From NCBI RefSeq assembly GCF_010671925.1, contig NZ_JAAHIH010000003.1, positions 124,001 to 188,000 of the forward strand: a DNA stretch of 64,000 nt. The letters run 5' to 3'. This stretch comes from Moorena sp. SIOASIH (GTDB lineage Bacteria > Cyanobacteriota > Cyanobacteriia > Cyanobacteriales > Coleofasciculaceae). Made by a program: the position numbers and the translations under genes. A model generated the notes under the pieces. That model saw nothing but the letters and a program-made list of their open reading frames with translations. It had not been told where the DNA came from and did no database searches. Shown in pieces: positions 1-8,837 of this stretch (position 1 is its first letter; the number at the start of each line of letters is the position of its first letter).

Positions 1-30
1 GGAACAGGGAACAGGGAACAGGGAACAGTG
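1..30. repeat. 7-bp tandem repeat GGGAACA
   Basis: The window opens in about four copies of the heptamer GGGAACA. The same heptamer recurs at 43052-43105 and 49288-49322. It is non-coding spacer repeat. Confidence 0.8.
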
Positions 31-78
31 GACAAGAATTGACGTAAACACTATCAGAAAAATACTTTTGCAAGAGGT

Positions 79-465
79 CTAATCTACCAGTGGCAAGCCT
101 GCCACAACTTCTTCTACTAGCTGTTTGGCTTTAGCATCTAAACACTGCCAATCCACCTCACCAGCCTGATCAATCAGCATTGAGTCAATTTCTACTGGCT
201 GAGTTTCTAAATCAGACTGGGTGGGCTTATAGTCACGAAAACAGACTTGGAAACACAAATCCCATATATTAATGGCTACTGAAGTATCTTGATGTGCCAA
301 ACACAACTCATAGCCTGGTATGGGTGTCTTAACATTTTTATACGTGACTGTCCAGTTTGTTGGCTCCAACTGTCGCCGAATTTGGTCTATTATACGAATA
401 AATGCTGGTTGCATAAGCACTTGAGCTTGTTCCCATGCAAGCGTATCCTTAAATAAGGGTTTCAT
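79..465 (-). CDS. Conserved cyanobacterial protein of unknown function (128 aa)
   Basis: Complete 128-residue frame with an ATG start (MKPLFKDTLAWEQ). It has no signal peptide or membrane segment and looks like a cytosolic mixed alpha/beta protein. A central stretch around residues 45-80 (TPIPGYELCL, then IWDLCFQVCF) alternates hydrophobic and polar residues as beta strands do. It resembles a family of short hypothetical proteins I associate with filamentous cyanobacteria, but I cannot name a domain or a function. It is transcribed away from the kinase at 998 and separated from it by a long tandem-repeat spacer, so no operon partner is visible in the window. Confidence 0.7.
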   Translation of the reverse strand: MKPLFKDTLAWEQAQVLMQPAFIRIIDQIRRQLEPTNWTVTYKNVKTPIPGYELCLAHQDTSVAINIWDLCFQVCFRDYKPTQSDLETQPVEIDSMLIDQAGEVDWQCLDAKAKQLVEEVVAGLPLVD

Positions 466-600
466 TGATATACTCCCAAACAGCCCCTGAAGAGTGTTAT
501 CTTACCAGCGATTAAATAAAATAGCAATTATTCCTGACCAGCTCCGTCGATCTTTATACTATACCGATATCTCCTCTATCCTATAACCAGATAATCGTAA

Positions 601-854
<254 letters not shown>

Positions 855-997
855 TTACAGATAATCAAAAAAGAAATTGGCACATTCCTGGTCAATAATA
901 CCGATCAGCGTATGTTAAACATGAGACAGTTAGCACCCTGCACCCTTTGTGGGGAGCTTTGAACTTCTAATGGTGAACTCTTAGGCACATCAATCCT

Positions 998-3226
998 ATG
1001 TTAGGCAAGTTACTGGACGGGCGTTACCAAGTGACTCAAGTCCTCGGTTCCGGGGGATTTGGCAAAACCTATTTAGCCAAGGACACGAAGCGTCCAGGTA
1101 ACCCAAGCTGTGTTGTTAAGCAACTAATGCCTCCCAATGGCTCTCAGACATTTTTAGAAACTGCTCGACGGCTATTTAGCAGGGAGGCTGAAACCCTTGA
1201 AAAGCTGGGAAATCATGACCAAATTCCTCGGCTACTTGCCTACTTTGAAGAAGACCATGAGTTTTACTTGGTGCAACAGTTCATCGAAGGGCATCTCTTG
1301 AGCCAAGAGTTGTCCCCTGGTCACCGATGGCAGGAAAAACAGGTGATTGGGCTATTGCAGGAAGTCTTAGGTATTTTGGAATTTGTCCACCGTCACGGTG
1401 TGATTCATCGCGATATTAAGCCCGACAACCTGATCCGACGCACGGCTGATAAAAAGTTAGTGTTGGTGGACTTTGGTGCAGTTAAGCAAGTTCAAACTGA
1501 GCTGGCTAGTGCCTATAGACAAACTAACCATACTGTGGTAGTAGGCACTCCTGGCTATATGTCCAGTGAGCAGGCTTTGGGTCAGCCCTGTCCCAGCAGT
1601 GATATTTATGCCCTAGGGATTATTGGGATTCAGGCACTAACTGGAATGGTGCCAGATCAGTTTCAGGAAGACCTCAAAACTGGTGAAGTTAACTGGCAAT
1701 CCCTGGTGTCAGTGAGTGGAGGATTGGCGAATGTCCTTACGAAAATGGTTCGCTATCAAGTCAAAGACCGTTACCAGTCGGGTACGCAGGTTTTACGAGA
1801 CTTACAGAAACTCAGTAGTAATTCAAAAGCTTACTCCATCAATTCCCCAAGCTACTACTCAATTCACAATATCCCTACAGTTGAAGAAAACTTCCCACCG
1901 GAGCAAGTACCAACCCCGTTCTCAGAGCAAAAAACTTGGGACGCAAATGTTCTTAGGGAATCTCCCCCACATAAACCAGCACCTTCTCCGTTGCCTCCAA
2001 CTAAGGCGGATAGATCGGATAATTTGTCTTTAATCATTGGCACTGGCATTGCCCTAGTTACTTCCTCGATAGCTGGTATGGTCTACTCGATGCGTTCTAG
2101 CTCTTGGTCACCACCTAGAATAGCGCAACCAATTCCTAATAGGAGTACACCCAATCGCCGTTCAGCTCCGGTGGTATATGAGCCACCAGCCCCAGCAGCC
2201 CCAGGTAATTGCCAGGTGACTGGTCGTCGGTTGAATGTGCGCTCCGAGCCTAACGGGTCAAAAGTTGGTCAGGTGAATCAGGGAACCAGTCTAGTTCTAA
2301 CTGGTAGTGGACAACCTGGCTGGGTAGAAATTAGTTCACCGGTTAACGGGTGGGTGTTTACAAATTTGACTGACTGTGCACCAACGGTTGAGCCAGTGGT
2401 GGCAACTGCTCCCAAGAGAAATGTTCCTAAGAGAAAGGTTCCTAAGCAAAAAGTTTACCCAAAACCAAAACCTGTGGTCAGGAGGGCTCCATCGTCACCA
2501 CAGACCCGTCAGGCAACACCAGCACAACCGGTAGATAAAGGCACACTAATTTTGGCAAGAGCAGTGGAAAAGTATCAGGCAGGAAATATCAAAGGGGCAA
2601 TTGCGATCGCACAAGAGGTTCTGCCTAGTAGTCCCGCTTTCAATGGTGCCCAAACCAAAATTGACCAATGGCATGATGAATGGATATCCTTTGAACGAAA
2701 GTTTGATCAGATTCAACAAGCCTATGAACAGGGTCGTTGGGTTGATGTGTTAAACTATGCTCAGAATAGCAATTTGCCAGCACGAGGCCATTGGCGTCAG
2801 AAGTTAAATCGAATTGTTGATCAAGCTCGGCGGCAACAAGCTCAAGTGGAAGCTAAACGTAAGCAAATTGCTGTACAGAATCAAATTGGCTCTAGAGCAA
2901 AGCAAGAAATTCAAAACAATTCACAGCCTGCTCCAAGACCGGTTTCGATTGCCGCACCATTGCCTAAACAGCCAGTGGTTACCCGAAAGATAACTACTGC
3001 ACCACCACCGTCTCAATCTACCAAAATCAAATATTACGTGATACTTAATGACGGGAGTTCTAGTGGTTTAGCAAAAGCTAGGAAAATTGTACCTGGTGCT
3101 TTTTTGGGTCGATTCCCACAAGGTGCGAGAATTCAGATGGGAGCATTCAAAAATGAAGCCAAGGCCAATGCTTTTGCTAACCAATTACGTCAACAGGGAA
3201 TGTCTGCTTCAATCTATAGACCTTAA
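998..3226 (+). CDS. Membrane-anchored Ser/Thr protein kinase with SH3b and SPOR-like C-terminal domains
   Basis: 742 aa, ATG start. The N-terminal Hanks-type kinase domain (about residues 8-270) is complete: glycine loop GSGGFGKTY (17-25), VVK lysine at 41, HRDIKPDN (137-144) with catalytic Asp, DFG (158-160), and a GTPGYMSSEQ activation segment. A low-complexity linker precedes one transmembrane helix (about 343-364). The presumed extracytoplasmic part has a bacterial SH3 domain (about 402-461; RLNVRSEPNG, GWVFTNL), a Pro/Lys-rich linker, a helical TPR-like segment (about 512-635) and a C-terminal SPOR-like module (about 677-742; KYYVILNDG, QMGAFKNEAKANAFANQL). SH3b and SPOR domains often bind peptidoglycan, so envelope sensing by the kinase is a plausible inference. 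The 3' third is duplicated twice downstream as pseudogenes (4195, 7020). Confidence 0.92.
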   Translation: MLGKLLDGRYQVTQVLGSGGFGKTYLAKDTKRPGNPSCVVKQLMPPNGSQTFLETARRLFSREAETLEKLGNHDQIPRLLAYFEEDHEFYLVQQFIEGHLLSQELSPGHRWQEKQVIGLLQEVLGILEFVHRHGVIHRDIKPDNLIRRTADKKLVLVDFGAVKQVQTELASAYRQTNHTVVVGTPGYMSSEQALGQPCPSSDIYALGIIGIQALTGMVPDQFQEDLKTGEVNWQSLVSVSGGLANVLTKMVRYQVKDRYQSGTQVLRDLQKLSSNSKAYSINSPSYYSIHNIPTVEENFPPEQVPTPFSEQKTWDANVLRESPPHKPAPSPLPPTKADRSDNLSLIIGTGIALVTSSIAGMVYSMRSSSWSPPRIAQPIPNRSTPNRRSAPVVYEPPAPAAPGNCQVTGRRLNVRSEPNGSKVGQVNQGTSLVLTGSGQPGWVEISSPVNGWVFTNLTDCAPTVEPVVATAPKRNVPKRKVPKQKVYPKPKPVVRRAPSSPQTRQATPAQPVDKGTLILARAVEKYQAGNIKGAIAIAQEVLPSSPAFNGAQTKIDQWHDEWISFERKFDQIQQAYEQGRWVDVLNYAQNSNLPARGHWRQKLNRIVDQARRQQAQVEAKRKQIAVQNQIGSRAKQEIQNNSQPAPRPVSIAAPLPKQPVVTRKITTAPPPSQSTKIKYYVILNDGSSSGLAKARKIVPGAFLGRFPQGARIQMGAFKNEAKANAFANQLRQQGMSASIYRP

Positions 3227-3417
3227 TAATTAGGGGTTGCGGAATTAAGGAAAGAAAGGGACTATGCACCTGGCATCACGAGCCCGTGGATGCAGATGCG
3301 CCCCATTAAGGGGTTGGGGTAGATAGTGTGAAAGAAATTTTGAAAGACGGTGTTGATATCGGTCAAAAATGTGATTCCATGAAAAGCATAAACAGAAAAA
3401 AAACAGAGGAAAAAACA

Positions 3418-3777
3418 ATGAGGGCGATTAAACAACTGATGTGCCTGATGGTTATGTTGTTGGGGATGGTATTGATTGCCACCCCAGCCCAAGCAAACAG
3501 CGATTCATGTTTCTTGCCATATGATACTTGTGAAGGTTTATTATCACCCTACGAGCGATTATCTATATATACAGAAGATGTTGATGAGCCGGATTTCCTG
3601 GAGTTGACCCCAAAAGACAAGTCAGCGTCATATTATCTGATTAACCTCCAAGATGGTAGTAAAAACCTGATCGACCTGTATGCCCCAAAAATCCTACATA
3701 CAAGTGGAGCGACCGAATGGCTGATATATGATATCGATGGTGAACTTAATTATTCACCAATTAATCAGCAGAAGTGA
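3418..3777 (+). CDS. Small secreted protein, copy A of a local four-member family
   Basis: 119 aa. I place the start at the ATG at 3418 because GAGGA lies just upstream and it gives a clean signal peptide (MRAIKQLMCLMVMLLGMVL, then IATPAQA-N). An upstream in-frame start at 3328 would put a charged extension before the signal. The mature part (about 93 aa) begins with a two-cysteine motif, CFLPYDTCEGLLSPYE, followed by acidic, beta-rich sequence ending IDGELNYSP. Neighbouring genes at 5161, 6132 and 8271 share this pattern. No known domain is recognised. It follows the kinase by about 190 bp on the same strand and may share its regulation; the function is unknown. Confidence 0.72.
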   Translation: MRAIKQLMCLMVMLLGMVLIATPAQANSDSCFLPYDTCEGLLSPYERLSIYTEDVDEPDFLELTPKDKSASYYLINLQDGSKNLIDLYAPKILHTSGATEWLIYDIDGELNYSPINQQK

Positions 3778-3829
3778 AATAAACCGAAAGACAAAGAGAA
3801 ACTTAGAGCGACGAAATCGACAGATTGCT

Positions 3830-4190
3830 CGTAACAACCATTGAGCTCACCCAGGCACCCTTCCCCTGAACCAGGGGCTTGGCACATTCCGATCAACCTA
3901 AGGGTGTGCCAAGAAGGAAATCCGCTCAGCAATTGCGAATTTATCCCACCTTTCACCCATCGCCACCAGCGGTTAAAATATGCCTCAATGCGCTCACTGG
4001 GCGCACCACGCTCATAAAGCAGAGTCATATTTTCAACCATTCGTTCCACGGTCTCCCGAGCAATTCCCGCCCATTGATATTGTCCCGAACGAATTTGCGC
4101 TTGTAAAAGCGGTTTTGTTTAATGCCACCATCGTCTGACCTGCCAGACATCGGCAATAGGCGTGCGGGATGGCTCACTAATTAGGGCCAC
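3830..4190 (-). pseudogene. Reverse transcriptase relic 1 (internally deleted)
   Basis: On the minus strand an N-terminal RT segment (4190 to about 4075, resembling residues 45-70 of the RT starting at 12129: the VWQVRRWWH and IRSGQYQ regions) runs directly into the RT C-terminal tail (ARETVERMVEN, IEAYFNRWWRWVKGGI). The whole catalytic core is missing. Relic 2 at 6660-7020 has the same junction, so both descend from one deleted ancestor that was duplicated. It is non-functional. Confidence 0.7.
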
Positions 4191-4194
4191 GAGC

Positions 4195-4800
4195 AGTACA
4201 AAACTATCAGGCAGGAAATATCAAAGGGGCAATTGCGTTCGCGTAGCGTGACCTACGGTCAATCGCACAAGATGTTCAGCCCTTGTAGTTCCGCTTTCAA
4301 TGGTGCCCAAACCAAAATTGACCAATGGCACTATCTATGGGTATCCTTTGAACGTAAGTTTGATCAGATTAAACCAGCGACATTAACAGGGTCGGTGGGT
4401 TGATGTGTTGAACTATGCTCATCTACAGCAATTAGCCACCAAGAGGCTATTGTCGTGCCTATGTTAAATCGCATCATGGCAGAAGCTCGGCAGCAACAAG
4501 CGTGCATTAGAAGCAAAAAGAAAGCAACTCGCGCTAACTGCCTTCTTATTGGCTCATTAGCAAAGCAAGGAATTCAAAACAATACACAGCCTGCTTCACG
4601 ACCGGTTTCTATTGCTGCACCATCTACATTAATCAAATATTACGTGTACTCAACGATGGGAGTTCTAGTGGTGAGCGCAAAAGCAAATAAAATTGTCACT
4701 GATGCTTTTTTCGGTCAATTCCCACAAGGTACTCGAATAAAGAAGTGAGCATCTCATTAATGAAGCCAAGGCAAATGCTTTTGTAAACCAACCACTTATA
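4195..4800 (+). pseudogene. Decayed duplicate of the kinase C-terminal region (copy 2)
   Basis: The DNA follows kinase positions about 2560-3185: AATATCAAAGGGGCAATTGC, then the TPR-like segment, RSKKKATR in place of EAKRKQIA, and the SPOR start IKYYV. Frameshifts and stops break it, and no start or kinase domain is present. A 24-bp insert sits in the HIP1-like octamer at 4235-4242 (insert 4243-4266). An open stretch at 4455-4748 is a residual fragment and not a separate gene. The rest of the gap to 5160 is AT-rich and holds nothing recognisable. Confidence 0.75.
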
Positions 4801-5160
4801 ACTAAGCATTTCATCGGTCCTATATCTACACAATCATATTGTTGCTGAATAATGTCATGTATGGGTGCTATAGATGGTAGTATTGTCCCACCGCAAAAAG
4901 TACCCAATTCAAGGTTATATCGAAATTTTTTTTCATCCATTATTGTGGTGCTAGGGGTGCCCTACAAATATCAGATACGGCTTAGGCAAAATAAATAAAG
5001 TTTGGTTAGGATTTAATTAAACCACATTATTTGCCATATATCTTGGTGCGCGAGGATCATAATGTGGCGTGGGTTTGAAAAATATCAATTAAATTGACTT
5101 GATGGGAAATGTCTTGATAAAGTAATTGGAGGCACAGGAACAAAAAGAGAGGAAAAACCA

Positions 5161-5514
5161 ATGACTGGTAAACAAGTAGTGCAGTTCATGATGGTAGTGT
5201 TGTTGGGGATGGTATTGTGGGCCACCCCTGCCAAGGCAGATAGTCTAATTGCATGTGTACTACCCAAAGACAGCTGTTCTGGTACATTATCCAAAGGAGA
5301 CATATTAAATGTTACCCATGATTATGGTGATAAAGGAATTGAATTATTATTGACACCGGTATCAACGGCGAAGATCACATACATGGAAGATGACCTAATC
5401 AATCAAGACGTCGATGTAAGCGAAGAATACAGAATAGACATATCAGATGAAGAATACATGATCGTGTTTGATGAAGAGGGTCAGGTCAACTATCAAATAG
5501 AATACACGAAGTAG
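5161..5514 (+). CDS. Small secreted protein, copy B of the local family
   Basis: 117 aa. The ATG is preceded by AGAGAGGAAAAACC, nearly the same ribosome-binding context as copy A. Signal peptide with FMMVVLLGMVLWATPAKA and cleavage likely after AKA. The mature region starts with the two-cysteine motif CVLPKDSCSGTLSKGD and ends DEEGQVNYQIEYTK; it is strongly acidic and predicted beta-rich. The signal region matches copy C almost residue for residue, while the mature parts have diverged widely. Probably exported or periplasmic; no recognised domain or function. Confidence 0.72.
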   Translation: MTGKQVVQFMMVVLLGMVLWATPAKADSLIACVLPKDSCSGTLSKGDILNVTHDYGDKGIELLLTPVSTAKITYMEDDLINQDVDVSEEYRIDISDEEYMIVFDEEGQVNYQIEYTK

Positions 5515-5689
5515 CCATTGATATGGTGTGGCCCATGGTGCTAAGTGAAATCCAACCGGTCATCACAACGGTTACAGGAGTTGGTATTGCAACCATTGTG
5601 AAACGAACCCAGCTGGGTGGGTCAATCAGCGACAGAAAACCTCAGGGATAAGGATTAGGCCCAATGGTAGTGAAGGAAGGAAAAAGTGA

Positions 5690-5830
5690 AAGAAAGAGTA
5701 CCCCCATTATCCCCCTTAAAAAAGGGGGACGAGCGATTATGGCTCCCCCCTTTTTTAAGGGGGGCTGGGGGGGATCATAATCTGGCGGAAAACTTGGAAA
5801 ACACGCCCTCGGGGTGCAAAACCATTCCCA
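5690..5830 (-). repeat. Palindromic CCCCC/GGGGG interspersed element
   Basis: An imperfect palindrome built on CCCCCTTAAAAAAGGGGG blocks. Read on the minus strand it matches the units of the array at 12651-13041 (GGGCGTGTT...CCCCAGCCCCCC...GGGGGATAATGGGGG). The open frame that crosses it is an accident of the repeat. It is a MITE-like element of unknown parent. The rest of the spacer 5515-6131 shows only weak similarity to the region after copy C. Confidence 0.75.
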
Positions 5831-6131
5831 TAAAAGGCAACGCCTATCTGATTTGTGTTACGTATCGGAAACAAGCACCCTTTGAATGAGATGATGCTTG
5901 ATGCCCATAACCGATGAACCCTTACCCAATCTATGGGAAAGGGAATTTAGTGAATTGACATATATGTGCAACATTTAACCAGTGCAAACCTACTTATCCG
6001 CAGGAATGACCTGTATAGCAGACGGTAGCGGTGGAGTTAGTGAGTAAAAACAATCCATGGGTTATCAAAAAACCAGTGATTCGATGATAAAGTAATTACT
6101 GCACAGGAAAAAAAAGATAGGAAAAAACGAA

Positions 6132-6479
6132 ATGGCGAAAAAACTTGTCAACATCATGATGGTAGTGTTGCTGGGTATGGGTTTGTTTGCCTCCCCTGCC
6201 ATGGCATTAACGGAGTCGTGTAGTGTTCAATATGAAAGCTGTTCGGGGGAATTAAGCAAAGACGATGAAATGTTTTTCATAAATTATTTCGGTACAGAAC
6301 CCTATGACCTTTTCTTAGCAACTGACAAAACGGGAAGTTTTGATCTATCACTTAATAGTGGAAGTGATTATGAAACGATCGAGATAAAGAACACAACAAT
6401 GAAGTTTAACATCCCCGCAGATAACAGCGCCGTGGTCGAGGTACGCGAGGGAGAAATAAAATATTATACCACAAAATAG
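6132..6479 (+). CDS. Small secreted protein, copy C of the local family
   Basis: 115 aa. ATG start behind ATAGGAAAAAACGAA. Signal peptide with NIMMVVLLGMGLFASPAMA, cleavage after AMA. The mature protein has the family motif CSVQYESCSGELSKDD and a C-terminal EVREGEIKYYTTK that parallels copies A and B. No transmembrane segment lies outside the signal. The upstream 60 bp (GATAAAGTAATTACTGCACAGGAA) resembles that of copy B, so promoter and leader were duplicated with the gene. Function unknown. Confidence 0.72.
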   Translation: MAKKLVNIMMVVLLGMGLFASPAMALTESCSVQYESCSGELSKDDEMFFINYFGTEPYDLFLATDKTGSFDLSLNSGSDYETIEIKNTTMKFNIPADNSAVVEVREGEIKYYTTK

Positions 6480-6659
6480 AAAATGAGGCCATGGTGCGGG
6501 TTTGGATGAAAGCTCAAAAAAGCAACCGACCAGTAATAGTAGATGTATAGGTGGTTTAAGGGCGACCATTGAGATAGCAACCAGCTGGGTTGGTAAATCA
6601 CCGACCAATATAATTATGAAAAGGATTTGGATCGGTATGATGATTAGAAAGAAAGTGCT

Positions 6660-7020
6660 CTCGTAACAACCATTGAGCTCACCCAGACCCCCTTCCCTTG
6701 AACCTGGGGGTCTGGTTAACCCCATCACCCGTTGGGTAAAACTTGATAGAAAGACACTGAGCAATTTCGCAGATATCCCACCTTTCACCCATCGCCACCT
6801 GCGGTATGAATATGCCTAAATGCGCTCATCGGGCGCACAAGCGCTCGTAATGCCGAGCCACATTTTCAACCATACGTTCCACTGTCTTCCGAGGGATTCC
6901 CGCCCATTGATAGTGTCCCGAACGAATTTGCCCTTGTATCTGCGGTTTGTTCTAATGCCACCAACGTAAGACCTGCCAGATATCAGCAATAGGCTTCATG
7001 AATGGCTCAGTAAAGTTGGC
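6660..7020 (-). pseudogene. Reverse transcriptase relic 2 (internally deleted)
   Basis: Same structure as relic 1: the C-terminal RT tail (matches to MVENVARHYERL-type sequence and GGISAKLLSVF, then GGLGELNGC) is joined to the N-terminal VWQVLRWWH-like segment with the RT core deleted at the same point. It is a copy of relic 1 carried along in the segmental duplication. Confidence 0.68.
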
Positions 7021-7720
7021 TTGAGCAGTGGAAAACAATCAGGCAGGAAATATCAAGGGTGCAATTGCGATCGCGTAGCGTGACCTACGGTCAATCGCAC
7101 AAGAGGTTCTCCCTAGTAGAGCTGCTTTCAATGGTGCCCAAACCTGAATTGACCAATGGCATAACGAATGGGAATCCTTTGAACGTAAGTTTTATATGAT
7201 TCAACAAGCCGAAGAACTTTGTCGGTGGGATGATGTGTTGAACTATGCTCCGAACAGCAATTTGCCAGCACATTGGCGTCAGAAGTTGAATGGCATCATC
7301 AATGAAGCGAGGCAGCAACAAGTTCAAGTGGAAGCTAAAAGAAAGCAACTCGCTGTACAGAATCAAATTGGCTCTAGAGCAAAGCAAGCAATTCAAAACA
7401 AGTCACAGCCAGCTCAATGACCGGTTTCTATTGCCGCACCCTTGCCGCGCGCAGCCTGTGGTTAACCCTCATAAAACTACTGCACCACCACAGTATCAAT
7501 CATGCCAAATCAAATATTACGTGATACTCAACGACGGGAGTTCTAGTGTTGAGCGCAAAAGCCTGGAAAATGGTGCCTGGTACATTTTTGGGTCGATTCC
7601 CACAAGGGTCAAGAATAAGGAAGTGAGCAGATCATTAATGTCGCCGACGGAAATGCTTTTGCGAACCAACAAAGATCACAAGGAATGTCTGCTTCAATCT
7701 CTATCCCGATATGTGGTAGC
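7020..7720 (+). pseudogene. Decayed duplicate of the kinase C-terminal region (copy 3)
   Basis: Parallels kinase DNA from about 2555 to 3220. It contains IQQAEELCRWDDVLNYA and EAKRKQLAVQNQIGSRAKQ, then a premature stop and frameshifts through the SPOR part. It carries the same 24-bp insert as copy 2, here after an intact GCGATCGC (insert 7075-7098). Part of the frame is still open (7196-7420), so it was copied fairly recently. It has no start and no kinase domain. Confidence 0.78.
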
Positions 7721-7724
7721 TTGA

Positions 7725-8270
7725 TACCATCAGATGTGGAATGCCGGTTTACTAAGGAATTCTCTGCTTTCATCTCCTCATCATTCAGCGACACATGACT
7801 ATGAGTGTAATTATACCAGTAGGGGAGCACAGCGTGCGCTCAATCTAGTAATCGAGTGTGGTTTGGCCAACACAGCATAAATTATAGGTAAGTGCGTAAG
7901 AGAGATACAAAAGGAAAGTAGCTACTAGGGATACTTGAACAACGGGAATGCAAACTGTGGAAACAGAAAGCAGGATGTCAACTAATAGCCGTCAAAATGT
8001 GGGATAGTCAGGGTAAACGCATCATATAAAGAATGGCCGAGGGGATAAGAGATAGAACTGATATTTATTTACGCAATATATCATGTATACGCTTCCTCTG
8101 TAATAGCGGCTATTATAGGCGGCGTGTGCCATCGAATGTATATAAAAAAATATTCCCCTTGGACTTTGTGCACAGGGTGTGGTCCAATAATAAGATACAA
8201 TGGCAAGGGAAATCCCGAAATCCGGGTGCGGTAACGCAAAAATTACATTTTGATTTCTTTGGAGTAAAGT
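7725..8270. other. Gene-free spacer before secreted copy D
   Basis: I see no convincing gene here. An open frame at 8033-8305 lacks a ribosome-binding site and has no recognisable protein features, so I treat it as chance. The stretch from about 7890 (GTGCGTAAGAGAGATAC) weakly resembles 12455-12540 and may be a degraded interspersed element. Confidence 0.5.
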
Positions 8271-8585
8271 ATGAACCTAAGCCAACTGATCAGGCACTTT
8301 ATTAAGACGGTAATAGTGGTGGTGATGATCTGGGCAGTAGCCATACCGGGCTATGGTGCAATGGCCAATGAGTACATGGTCTGTGACTTATATGCGTATA
8401 ACAGTTGCGAGCATGAGTATTTATCACCAGGAGAATCAATAGAGGTGATAGACTACCCAGATGAGAAATCGCCCTGTATGGAAATGTATGTTCCCGACAC
8501 AATAGGCGGTATGCATGTATATGAGGGGGCCGATGTGATAATACAAGACCTTAATTCAAATTTATCAAAGCAGCTACCAGTTTGA
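8271..8585 (+). CDS. Small secreted protein, divergent copy D, possibly truncated
   Basis: 104 aa. ATG start behind TTTGGAGTAAAGT. The signal or anchor region (IKTVIVVVMIWAVAIPGYGAMA) is followed by CDLYAYNSCEHEYLSPGESIEV, matching the C-x(6,7)-C...LS-x2-E pattern of copies A-C. The C-terminus ends early (LSKQLPV) and lacks the closing GE-NY motif, and similar coding potential continues downstream, so this copy may be frameshifted. Low similarity outside the motif makes membership likely but not certain. Confidence 0.55.
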   Translation: MNLSQLIRHFIKTVIVVVMIWAVAIPGYGAMANEYMVCDLYAYNSCEHEYLSPGESIEVIDYPDEKSPCMEMYVPDTIGGMHVYEGADVIIQDLNSNLSKQLPV

Positions 8586-8837
8586 GAAAATGTTGCGTAT
8601 AAAATCTGGTTGATTCAGGAAACGATACAGTCGGTGAAATATGAGGGTGGCTATCATATTGATAGAAGTGATTTTTAGAGAAGGTGTTAGATGTAGGAAT
8701 AAAAGCAAGGAGGAGGATGTTGCTCATGGTAAATTAAAAAACCCGAAAAAATAGGTACACAACGGAAAACCCCCCGGCCACCATCCGAATCCCCGACTAC
8801 TAATACTCAATCAAAAAACCCCCCAACACCAAAGGGA

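Noticed and set aside
8033..8305. 90-residue ORF before secreted copy D
   Set aside because: No ribosome-binding site, odd composition, and it overlaps the start of the better-supported gene at 8271.
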